Below are positions 48,601 to 59,300 of a DNA stretch of 64,000 bases, in pieces (the stretch's first letter is position 1; each line of letters starts with the position of its first letter). Where the stretch lies: the NCBI RefSeq assembly GCF_029542785.1, contig NC_083374.1, positions 434,001 to 498,000 of the forward strand. The letters are read 5' to 3'. The position numbers and the translations under genes are program-made. The notes beneath the pieces were generated by a model. The model did no database searches and was not told where the DNA came from. It saw only the letters and a list, made by a program, of their open reading frames with translations. Origin of the DNA: Malassezia japonica. Its lineage: Eukaryota; Basidiomycota; Malasseziomycetes; Malasseziales; Malasseziaceae.

Positions 48601-49978
48601 AGTATCACGCGTCTGCAAGAAACGTGGGCGTCGCGCGCGGCATGCAAGCAGCGTGCGGGTCGTGCAGGCCGTACCATGGCCGGCGAGTGCTTTAAGCTGT
48701 ACTCGCACGGCATCGAGGAGCATGTCCAGCGCCCCCAGTCCATTCCCGAGATGCAGCGCACGCCGCTCGAAGGTGTCGTCCTCCAGGTAAAGTCGATTCA
48801 GCCGGATGGCGACGTCAAAACGTTCCTCGAGCGAGCCATCGATCCGCCGCCGATGGAAGCGCTTGCGGCGACGCACCAGAAACTGGTCCTTTCCGGCGCG
48901 ATCGAAGCGCAAAAAGGGTACTCGGCGCGACTCACACCGCTGGGGCGCCACTTGGTACGTTGCATTACTGACGCAGTCCAATCTCCCGCTCGATGTGCGC
49001 GAAGGAAAGATGCTCGTGCTCGGCTCGCTCTTTGGGTGTGTTGAGCCAATCTTGCACATTGTCGCGCTTCTCGCCAGCCGTTCGATCGTGGCGGCAGCTG
49101 CGCAGCGCGACGAGGAGGCCCAAAAAGCGCGTGCCGCCTACGTGATCGGCAATAGCGACCTGCTTACCGACGCAAACCTATACGCAACGTACCTCGGCTA
49201 CCGCCGCGACCGCCGCCCGATGCGCGAGATCAAGGCGTGGTGCGAGCAGCTTGGCCTGTCGATTTCGAGTCTGCAGGACATTGAAATGACGCGCACGACG
49301 ATCCTGCGCAGCCTCGAGGAGCTGCGGCTGGTCGACAGTGCATACGTCAAAGCCTGGCGTACGGACGGCCCGTCGTGGCCGCACAAGCCTGGCCGCCATG
49401 CGCTGGACGCGAACGCGACGAACCTGAACCTGCTGCGTGCGCTCCTCGTTGCCTCGCTCTGGCCCTCGGTCGCACGGGTAGACCAGCCCTCGGCAAAGTA
49501 CAATGCTTCGTCATCCGGCGCCGTGCTCAAAGAGGCAATGGCCAAAGAGGTGCACTACTTTGACGAGCACGACGGCCGCGTCTTTTTGCACCCTGGCTCG
49601 GTGCTCTTCCACGCGACGCGCTACAAGTCGAACTATGTGGCGGTGTGCAACAAGAGTGCGAATGCAACGACCAACAAGACGTACCTGCGCGACGCGACCG
49701 AGGCGCCGCTCTATGCGCTGCTCCTCTTTGGTGGGCCGATGTACGTCGACCACAACATGGGCGGCCTGACGATCTCTACGAACGGCGTGGCCGGCCCCGA
49801 TGCGTGGATCAAAATGCGCGCGAGCGCACGTATCGGTGTGCTGTGCCGCCAGCTGCGCCAGCTGCTGAATATGACGCTCGAGGGAGGTGTCGAGGACCCC
49901 CAGCACCTCTTGTCGGCAGAAAGCCAGCAGGTCGTAAAGGCGATGATTGCGCTGGTAACGCAGGATGGGTTGGAGTAG
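45619..49978 (+). CDS. DEAH-box RNA helicase, DHX29/DHX57 type
   Basis: Large DEAH-box RNA helicase resembling yeast YLR419W and animal DHX29/DHX57; DHX29 acts on 40S subunits in initiation. Exon 1 (45619-48954) and exon 2 (48977-49978) join across a 22-nt intron to give 1445 residues. The N-terminal 600 residues include a basic start (MARKKSAAIKSSG) and UBA/RWD-like regions. Helicase motifs are Walker A GETGCGKTTQ (residue about 655), ITQPRRVSA, DEVHERSTDSDF, SATINPETF, STNVAETSITIPE and QRAGRAGRT. After the intron come DVREGKMLVLG (HA2 domain) and an OB-fold C-terminal domain. Orthology within the DHX29/36/57 group is uncertain. Confidence 0.93.
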
Positions 49979-50044
49979 GCAGCGTTGATAGATCTACAGA
50001 TCCGACGATCCAAGCACAGGTCATGGCTCCCTGCTGCCTGTCTA

Positions 50045-53000
50045 TTAAACGACTTCCAGGACACCGGGCAAGGGCACGCCGAGTGTGATCGGCTCACTCT
50101 GGGGCCGCAGCTCGTATGCACGCACCTTGGGCAAGGGATGCAGTCCAGCGTGGCGGGCCATGAGCTGTACACGCGTGGTGCGCGTCTCGTTCGGCATGAG
50201 CATGAAGAGGTGCTTGCGGCGCGCACCTGCAAGCAAGAAAGCGTCGCCTTGCTCGACTTCCACGAGGATATCGCGGGCATGGGAGCTGCAGTTGGCCACC
50301 ACAATCTCCACCGTCGCCACGTCCTGGAGCGTCGCACGGCCCGGTGCACGGATCTGGAGCTGCACCGGCGGCACAGCAGGCGGTGTGAGCGACGCCAGGA
50401 GCAGGCGCGTCGTCCCGAGCGGCGCGTCCGGCGAGCGGCGCCACCGCATTACAAGCGACGCGGTGCCATCCACCGAACCTACGCGCTCCTTGAACGGCGT
50501 GACCCAGACCGCGGTATCGTTCGTCTCCCACGGCGCGTCACTCGCTGCGCCAAGCGGCGCACCCGCCTCGAGGCTGCCGTCGGCGTCGACCGAGGCACCG
50601 TGCAGGACAAGCGGCGTAGGGCCGAGGTAACACACCTCGGTCGTGAGGCGCCCCGCGCGCGGCGCGGCGCCCGGCGTCCACTGTGTGTGCACACGCACGC
50701 CAAACGCCGGTGTCACGGCAATGAGGCGGTCGATATGCGTCGTCGGAAGTGCGTCCAACTCTGGCGATGCGACGCCGTACAGCCGGATGCGCAGCGTGCC
50801 TGCCGACTGCGGCGCACGGATCCAGACCTTGGACGTTTGTGCGCCGAGTCTGTGCTGGTGCGGCGTCGGCTGCTCGGCCGTGTCGAAGCGCTCGCCGGCC
50901 TCGTTGAGGAATGCGGCGCCGGCCTCGACCGTCTCGGGCGGCAGGACGATGACGCCGCGCACGAGCGGTGCGCCGATTTCGATCGCCAGCGGCGCGACTT
51001 CGCCAGCGAGGAGAGCAGGGGGGACCTGCATCTCGAGCGTGGGCGGTGGCGCTTCTATATGTACGCCCCGGGGCTCGGCACACGGGGGCAGCGGAATTGT
51101 GCCGGTGGGCAGGACCCACTGCGGCGCGCCGCGCGCAATGTCAATCGATAGATCCGCCTGGCCAACCGCGGTATCGAGCGTAAAGATGGTGTTGGACAGG
51201 ACCAGGGGACCAGCCTCGGCGCACTGCAGTGCGCCGGTCAGGATAGCACGTCGGCGCACGTCCAGCGTGCAGGCCGACTCGGTCGTGGCGTCGCCCGGAA
51301 TCGTGCCGAGGTCTGCCGTGTGCGTTTCCCCGCCGAGGCGCACGGAAAAGAGCGGTGTTGCACGGCCGTACACATAGACGCGGAGGAGCGCAAAATGGAA
51401 CGAGGCAAGGTCCGTCGTCGGCGTAAATACCAGCTGAAAAGGCACTGCAGTGTCCGTGCGCGACGTCTGGCGTGCAAACGTCGCCTGTACGTCCAGCAGG
51501 CCCGCTGCGCCGGGCTCGAGCGCCATGGCCGGTGCGTCTTTGTCCGCGCCGGCCAGCAGCGGCAAGAGGGCCGCGATGCTCTTTTGTTGCACGTCGCGCG
51601 CCTCTTTCGGCACGGGCTGGGCCATCTCCAAGAGGTACGGCAGCGCAGCGCGCTTATCGTCGAGCGCCAGCGCCGTCTGCGCCGTGTGGCCGACCAGCAA
51701 GAAGCGGGGCACGGCCCAGCGGTCGCGGCGGTACCACCGGAGCGCACGCTCGAGGTACGGCAGCGCGTCCTGGTGCAGCCCTGCGGCGGCGTACACGAGT
51801 GCGATGCGGGCCGCGGCCAGATGCGCATGGCGCACGAGCTGGGCGTGCCGGTACGCCTCGTACGCCGAGCCGAGCATCTCGACGACGAGCGCCGTGTGAT
51901 CCACCTGTGCCTCGTTTGCATACGTCGGCAGCTCGGCTTTTTCGTCAGACACCGCACGGAACCGTGCCGCGCGCTCCATCGTGCAGAGCGCCGCGTGGTA
52001 CATGTGCGTCCCCGGCCCCGAGAGGAGCGCGTCGGCTGGCGCTCCTCCCAGTTGGAGGGCGCGTGTGTCATCCGGAGGATGCGTTGCCTGCTGCACCAGG
52101 TCGCCGAGCAGCTGGAACTGCTTCGCAAGCCAGCTCCAAAACTCGTACGTGGTCGTCCCAATACCCCAGCCCGCGCTGAGCTCGGCGACACGCTGGATGT
52201 GCCGAGTAAACTGGTGCAAGCCCTGTGTGACGCCTTGCTTGTACAGGTGCAGCTTGACCATCTTGAACGATAGTGTGTCTGCGAGCACCTTGGCCTCGGC
52301 CCACCGCTTCGTCCGCGGCGCGAGGATCTTGGTATTGGCGAGGCACGCTTGCATCAGGTGCTCGTACGCCTCGGTATAATGCGATAGGGCCTCGGCGAGG
52401 TCGCCTTGCATCTCGGCAAACGTGCCGAGCTTGGCCGCGGTGCGCACCGCCCACCCCTCGGGCGCCAGGAAGGCGGCCGGCCCCGGCTTGAGTGCGCCGG
52501 CCGCACCGGCCGCTGCGAGGATCGGCTGTGCGACCGACGGCGGCGGCGGATAGCGAGCGCGGTTGCGGCGGACGTGCCGTGCGCGCTCTTTGTAATACTC
52601 TACAGCCGTGCCGTGCAGAGCCCGCTCGACGTTTTGCACAAACGGCTCGACGTCCGCCGTCTCGGCGCTGAGGACAAAGAGCGACCCCCGCCCCTCGAGA
52701 CCGGCGGCGCGACGTATATGCGCAAGCCGCGCATCCATGTCTGAGCGTGCCAAGGCACTCGCAGGGCACAGCAGCACGACCGCTACACGGATGCCACGGA
52801 CCGCGCCGAGCTGCCGCGCCTCGGTCATCGCGTCGATGACCGCGACGTCGTCGGCGAGCGTCGCGCCCTGTGCAATCGGCAGACACATACACACGAGGTG
52901 CACCGCCGGCAAGTACTCGGAGTGCTTGCGGATCCACGCGGGCGCCAGGATGCCGTCCGGGAAGAGCGGCCCCCCCACCTGTAGCGGCGAGAGCGGCGAG

Positions 53001-53323
53001 CGCGGTGGCAGCGAGGCGAGCGCGCGCCGCGCAACCTCGCTCGCCGACTGTCCTCCCGCCCTGACCTTTGCCGGAGGATAGACGTATGCATAGTCGACGA
53101 GCGCCGTGTGCATGCGCGGCGCACTCGACGGGGGCTGCCAGACGCGGTGCTTGGAGCGGCGCCCCAACGCGACCACGAGCGCCTTGCAAACTTCAGGATG
53201 CGTCGTCACCGGATGCGGCAGCCGCGCCACCTTGCTTGCATCCCCAGCACGCTCGCCTACCAGCCCCGAGACGAGGAGAAAGGGGTGCAGCTGCACCACG
53301 AGCTCCGCGGGGTACGCATTCAT
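50045..53323 (-). CDS. TRAPPC11: TRAPPC11/foie gras-type trafficking protein
   Basis: TRAPPC11 is a subunit of TRAPP complexes that act as Rab exchange factors in the early secretory pathway. The single exon encodes 1092 residues starting MNAYPAELVVQLHPFLLVSGL, the family opening. The foie gras domain follows at about residues 230-480: VEYYKERARHVRRNRARY, EGWAVRTAAKLGTFAEMQGD, ALSHYTEAYEHLM and RWAEAKVLADTLSFKMVKL. The second half is beta-rich, like TRAPP C-terminal domains. It converges on the DHX29-like gene and diverges from REA1 over 65 bp. Saccharomyces has no clear TRAPPC11, so its presence fits a basidiomycete. Confidence 0.85.
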   Translation of the reverse strand: MNAYPAELVVQLHPFLLVSGLVGERAGDASKVARLPHPVTTHPEVCKALVVALGRRSKHRVWQPPSSAPRMHTALVDYAYVYPPAKVRAGGQSASEVARRALASLPPRSPLSPLQVGGPLFPDGILAPAWIRKHSEYLPAVHLVCMCLPIAQGATLADDVAVIDAMTEARQLGAVRGIRVAVVLLCPASALARSDMDARLAHIRRAAGLEGRGSLFVLSAETADVEPFVQNVERALHGTAVEYYKERARHVRRNRARYPPPPSVAQPILAAAGAAGALKPGPAAFLAPEGWAVRTAAKLGTFAEMQGDLAEALSHYTEAYEHLMQACLANTKILAPRTKRWAEAKVLADTLSFKMVKLHLYKQGVTQGLHQFTRHIQRVAELSAGWGIGTTTYEFWSWLAKQFQLLGDLVQQATHPPDDTRALQLGGAPADALLSGPGTHMYHAALCTMERAARFRAVSDEKAELPTYANEAQVDHTALVVEMLGSAYEAYRHAQLVRHAHLAAARIALVYAAAGLHQDALPYLERALRWYRRDRWAVPRFLLVGHTAQTALALDDKRAALPYLLEMAQPVPKEARDVQQKSIAALLPLLAGADKDAPAMALEPGAAGLLDVQATFARQTSRTDTAVPFQLVFTPTTDLASFHFALLRVYVYGRATPLFSVRLGGETHTADLGTIPGDATTESACTLDVRRRAILTGALQCAEAGPLVLSNTIFTLDTAVGQADLSIDIARGAPQWVLPTGTIPLPPCAEPRGVHIEAPPPTLEMQVPPALLAGEVAPLAIEIGAPLVRGVIVLPPETVEAGAAFLNEAGERFDTAEQPTPHQHRLGAQTSKVWIRAPQSAGTLRIRLYGVASPELDALPTTHIDRLIAVTPAFGVRVHTQWTPGAAPRAGRLTTEVCYLGPTPLVLHGASVDADGSLEAGAPLGAASDAPWETNDTAVWVTPFKERVGSVDGTASLVMRWRRSPDAPLGTTRLLLASLTPPAVPPVQLQIRAPGRATLQDVATVEIVVANCSSHARDILVEVEQGDAFLLAGARRKHLFMLMPNETRTTRVQLMARHAGLHPLPKVRAYELRPQSEPITLGVPLPGVLEVV

Positions 53324-53388
53324 CGCGGTAGTGCTCCACTTGCGTGACGCACCTCCATCACGAAAAAAGTCGCCACCCTTCGCATTTC

Positions 53389-56300
53389 ATGCATCGGACG
53401 TGCGGCATAGACGTGCGGCCGTGTGCGCTCGCTGCTGCGGCGGCGAGCCAAGCAGCACATGCGCCACGCATTCATTCGTGTGCGCAGGGCTCGGATGATG
53501 TGGTCGGCGTGCTGGACGAGGCTGCCGGCCTGCTCGCGCAGGGCGACGTGTCGGTCGCCCTCGCATTCCGCCCGCTGCTCTTGGATCTTTGCGCGCGTGC
53601 GACGCGCGATACGCTCGGCGCGGCACTCGCTTTTTCACAGCTCCTCGGTGCGTTTGAGGAGTTGTTTCCGCTTGCCGAGCCCTTCTTTCAGCAGGCATGG
53701 CCGGATGGGCTCTTGACCGAGACGACGCAGGAGCGTCTTCTCGCGCAGTACCGCCTGCTGCGCGCGGCGCCGTCGCTGGCCAAGTGGCCCTCGGCGCCGC
53801 TCTATACTCTCTTTTCAGATACCACGCAAGCACCGGCGCTGCGCCTGCTCGCCCTGGAAGTCTACGCGCTGCAGGAGCGGCTCGCGCCGAGCTCTAAAGA
53901 GGCGCTTGTCGCGACGTGGATCGGCGACGCGCCGGCCCTTTTGGAGGGCGTGTGCGACGTGCGCGTGCTTCCCGTTCACGAAGCGCAGCGCATCGACGCG
54001 CTCTGGAAGGGATGCAAAGCGCTCCCTCCGAGCGACGCCCCTCTATATGTCGACGAGTCGCATCTTGCACCGGGCCTTGTAAGCGTCGGCGGCGTGCTCC
54101 TCTACGCGCCGGACGCTGCGCCATCGACTGGATTTGTCGAGACGCCCGGCCTCGCCGAGCCGATGCGCGACGCGGCGCTGCACATTGGCCTGCGTCTGCC
54201 GCTCCTGCTGAGCGGCCCGGCGGCATGCGGCAAGACGCATCTCATTACACACCTCGCACAGCGCCTGCACGGCGCTCGCCCCACGCCGCCGCTCCTCTCG
54301 ATCCAGCTCGGTGATCAGAGCGGCGTCGACGGCAAGCAGCTCCTGGGCTCGTTTGTCTCGAGCAGTACGCGCCCAGGCACCTTTGAGTGGGTCGAAGGTG
54401 CACTTGCGCGTGCCGTGCGCCAGGGCGTGTGGGTGCTCCTGGAAGATATCGACAAGGCATCAGGCGACGTGCTCAGCGTCATTGCGCCGCTCCTAGACGC
54501 ACTCGCACCGACCAAGGCGATCGGCGAGCGGCCCCGCCTCGATCTGGGCGCGCGCGGCACGATCGAGGCCGCGCCGGGCTTTGCCTTGTTTGCAACACGC
54601 ACGAGCACTGCCCCGTTTGCCACAAGCGAGCACTGGGGCGAGGTCACGATGCCGCCGCCAACGCCGGACGATGTCGACGCGATCCTCGTGCACCGCTTCC
54701 CTGCGCTGGCACAGCTGCCCCGCGACGAGCTCGCGAGCGTCGTGCGTGCGTGGGCAGCGGTCGCCGAGGGCGTGCGCGCGCCGGGTGCGCCGTCCGGCCT
54801 GCGCCGCGTCACACTGCGCGAGCTGATCAAGTGGTGCGCACGCATCGAGGCGCAGCGCCCACAAAGCCTATTTTCGCACCCAGTCGTGCAAGAGAGCGTG
54901 TTCCTCGACGCGTGCGACCTGTTCTTTGCGGCGATGCCGGACGCCGCGCCGGGGGCGGCGCTCTCGCCGTACGTCACGGCGCTCCTGTATACGCTCGCCG
55001 AGTCGCTGCAGGTCTCGCCGGAGCGTGCGCGGTGGGCGCTCGAGCAGCGCATTCCCGAGCTCGTGCATTCCACGCCCCCGCGCCTCGGGCGCGTCTCTCT
55101 GCCGAGTGGCGGCCAGGGCTCAGCGCGGTACGCGCTGACGAAGCCGACGCTGATCCTCATGGAGCGCGTCGCGGCGTGCATTGACCAGGCCGAGCCTGTG
55201 CTGCTTGTCGGCGAGACGGGTACAGGCAAGACGAGTATGGTGCAGCACCTCGCGTCGATGTACAAGACGCCGCTTACGGCAATCAACATGAGCCAGCAGA
55301 CCGAGAGCGCCGATCTGCTCGGTGCGTACAAGCCGCTGGATCCCAAGCTCCAGGCGCAGGCGCTGCACGACCGCTGGACGGCGCTCTTTACCTCGACCTT
55401 TTCCGAGCGCCGCAACGCCGAGTTTCTCAATGCCGAGCGCAAGGCGCTCGTCAAAGGCAAGTGGGCGCGTCTCGCGGCGCTCTGGCAAGAGTCGGGGCGC
55501 ATGGCCGCCCAGGCGCGCGCGGCCGCGGATGCCGACGTGCGCAAAAAGCGCCGCGTCACGCACGACGCGGCGGCTGTGTGGGACGCATTCTGCGACGACG
55601 CACGTACGTTTGCAGCGGTGCACGCGAGCAAACAGCGCCACTTTGTCTTTGCTTTCGTCGAGGGGCCGCTCGTGCACGCGATTCGCCACGGGCACTGGAT
55701 CCTGCTGGATGAGATCAACCTTGCGGCGCCGGAAACGCTCGAGTGCCTGTCGATGCTCCTGCAGTCGCGCGAAAGCAGTATCGTGCTCACCGAGCGCGGC
55801 GACCTCGCGCCGATTCCACGCCATCCCAACTTCCGCCTGTTTGCGTGCATGAACCCCGCGACAGACGTTGGCAAGCGCGACCTGCAGGGCGCTTTCCGCG
55901 CGCGTTTCACCGAGCTGTACGTCCCGAGCCCCGACTCGGACCGCGAGGCGCTCGTGAGCATCGTCGCGCAGTACATTGGCGAGGCGTCCGTCGGCGACCG
56001 GGCCGCTGTGCTCGACGTTGCCGAGTGGTATACCCATGTGCGCCGCCAGGCTGCCGCACACGAGCTCGCAGACGGATGCAACGAGCGGCCCCATTACTCG
56101 GTGCGCACGCTCGCGCGTGCCCTGACCTTTGCCGCGGCGCTCATGCCGCAGTACGGCCTGCGCCGCGCGCTCTCAGAGGGCGTGTCGATGGCATTCGGCA
56201 CACTGCTCGATCACAAGAGCGCGGAAAAGCTCGTGGCGGCGACCGAGCAGCATCTGCTCGCACGCGCCAAAGACCGCCGCCGGCTTGCACCGACCTTTTG

Positions 56301-59300
56301 CCCTCCGCGGCCCGGCGATGGCTACGTCAACTTTGGCCCGTTCTGGCTCGAGGCGGGGCCGCTGCCGCTGGACGACGCGTCCGAGTACGTGCGCACGCCG
56401 AGCGTCGAAGCGAAGCTCGCGGCCCTTGCACGGACGCTCGTCACGCGCCAGAGCCCGGTGCTGATCCAGGGCCCGACGTCGGCCGGCAAGACGAGCGCCG
56501 TCGAGTACCTCGCGCGGCGCACCGGCCACCGCTTTGTGCGCATTAATAACCACGAGCACACGGACGTGCAAGAGTACCTCGGCGCCTATGCGTCGGATGC
56601 CTCGGGACGGCTTGTCTATACAGAAGGCCTGCTTGTCACTGCGCTGCGGCGTGGCGACTGGATCGTGCTGGACGAGCTGAATCTTGCACCGACCGACGTG
56701 CTTGAGGCACTCAACCGTCTTTTGGACGACAACCGCGAGCTGCTCATCCCCGAGACGGGCGAGGTGGTGAAGCCGCACCCGCAATTTATGCTCTTTGCGA
56801 CGCAGAATCCGCCGGGCGCGTACGCCGGCCGCAAGATGCTTTCGCGGGCCTTGCGCAACCGTTTCGTCGAGCTGCACTTTGACGACGTCCCAGAAACGGA
56901 GCTCGCGACCATCCTCGAGCACCGTTGCCGCATTGCGCCGTCGTACGCGGCCAAGATTGTGGCCGTCTTTAGCGAGCTCCAGCGCCGCCGCCAGGCCGAC
57001 CGTGTGTTTGAGAACAAGCACGCGTTCGCAACGCTTCGTGACCTCTTCCGCTGGGGCGCGCGTGGCGCTGTCGGCTACGAGCAGCTCGCAGATACCGGCT
57101 ACATGCTGCTGGCTGAGCGCGCACGCAATCCCCGCGACCGCGAGGCGGTGCAGTCTGTGCTTGAGGACGTGCTGCGTGTCAAGGTCACGCCCGCACTCTA
57201 CGACCTCTCGGACACAAGTACGGTCGTGGCACAAATCGGCACCGAGCGCGCGGCTGCACTCAAGGCCGCCGCCGCGGCACAAGGCATCGTGTGGACGGCC
57301 GCGATGCAGCGCCTCGTGTGCCTTGCCGCCGTGGCGCTCGCGTACAACGAGCCTGTACTGCTCGTCGGTGAGACGGGTGCAGGCAAGACGTCCGTGTGCG
57401 ATATCCTGTCGGCGGCGTTTGGGCGCCCGCTGCACTCGTTCAACTGCCACCAAAACACGGACAGCGCCGACTTGCTCGGTGGCCAGCGCCCGGTGCGCGA
57501 CCGTGCGGCGCGCGTCGCTGCGGCGCGTGCGGCTGCGGTGGAAGCGGCCGGCGCCGAGGTCGGCGAGCTTCCGCTCGATGCACTGTCAGCGACACTTGCG
57601 AGCCTCGATGCGTCGCTGAAGCGCGACGAGGCCCTGCACCTGATCCAGGCCGCGCAGGCTCTGTTTGTCTGGTGCGATGGGCCCCTCGTGCAGGCGATGC
57701 GCCAGGGCGACCACATGCTGCTCGACGAAGTGTCACTCGCCGATGACTCCGTCCTGGAGCGCCTGAACAGTGTGCTGGAAAAAGAGCGCACGCTCGTCCT
57801 GGCTGAAAAGGCAGGGCGCGTCGAGGACCTCGCGATCACCGCCGTGCCGGGTTTCCAGATCCTCGCGACGATGAACCCGGGTGGCGACTACGGCAAGAAG
57901 GAACTGAGCCCCGCCCTGCGCAACCGTTTTACCGAGATCTATGTCCCGGCCGTCGACGCACACGCCGACCAGGCCGCGATCCTCGATGCGCAGTGGCCCG
58001 CGAACGTGCCGGAGCTGCGGGCGTATACCGAGCCGATTCTTGCCTTTGTGCAGTTTGTCGCAAAGCAGCTGGGCGGCACCGAGCATACCGGCCTCGGTGT
58101 GCGCGACCTGCTGAGCTGGGCATCGTTCATGGTCGCGATGCATGCTAGCGGCACACTTTCTCCCCCGGACGCATTCGCGCACGGCGCGGCGCTCGTCGTG
58201 ATTGACGGACTCGGTGCGCTGCCAGCGACCGCGGCCATGTCGCCCTCGGGCCTCGCACAGCTGCGTGCGCGCTGCATTGCCGAGGTGAACCGCCTAATTT
58301 CCCCGGCGACGTTTGACCCTGCGGCGCCTGCACTGCGCAGCGTCACGGACACGCACGAGGCACTCTTTGTCGGCCCGTTCTCCCTGCCAAAAGCAGGCAA
58401 GCCAAAGGACGTGCGCTTTGCACTCAGCGCGCCGACCACTGCCGAGAATGCGATGCGTGTGCTGCGTGCGTGTGCGGTGCCGAAGCGCAGCGTACTGCTG
58501 GAAGGCAGCCCAGGTGCCGGCAAGACGTCGCTCATTGCTAGCCTCGCGGCGATGACCAACAATCCGCTGACACGCATCAATTTGTCGGAGCAGACCGAGC
58601 TCCTCGACCTCTTTGGCGCCGAGCTTCCCGTCGAAGGTGGCAAGCCCGGCGAGTTTGCGTGGCGTCCTGCCGCGTTCCTCGAGGCGATGCAGGCCGGGCA
58701 CTGGGTGTTGCTGGACGAAATGAACCTTGCCTCGCAGACCGTGCTGGAAGGTCTGAATGCCTGTCTCGACCACCGCGGCGCAGTGTACGTCGCCGAGATT
58801 GGGCGCACCTTTGCGCGCCACCCCTCCTTCCGGATCTTTGCGGCGCAGAACCCCCAGCACCAAGGTGGCGCACGCAAGGGCCTGCCCAAGTCTCTCCTGA
58901 ACCGTTTCACAAAGGTGCATGTCGCCGAGCTCAACGCGACCGATGCCCAGGAGATTTGCGCACAGCTATACCCCGACGTCCCTGCCGAGGCGCTGGGACG
59001 CATGGTCGCCTTCAACACGGCGCTGCAGCAAGCGACGCTCTACGACGGCCTCGCGCGTTTCGGCGCGCCGTGGGAGTTTAATCTGCGTGACTTGCTGCGC
59101 TGGCTTGCGCTGATGCATGCGCCGCTCGGCTCGCCGTCCCACGATCCGACCGCGCACTTTGCCGCGCTGTACGCCCGCCGCTTCCGTACGGAAAGCGACC
59201 GCGTGCGCACTGCCGCGCTGTACGCCAAGCACATGGGCATCGACGCCCGTACGCTGCTCGACGCGCCGGCGCCGCACATTGGCGCTAGCCATGCCTTGTT

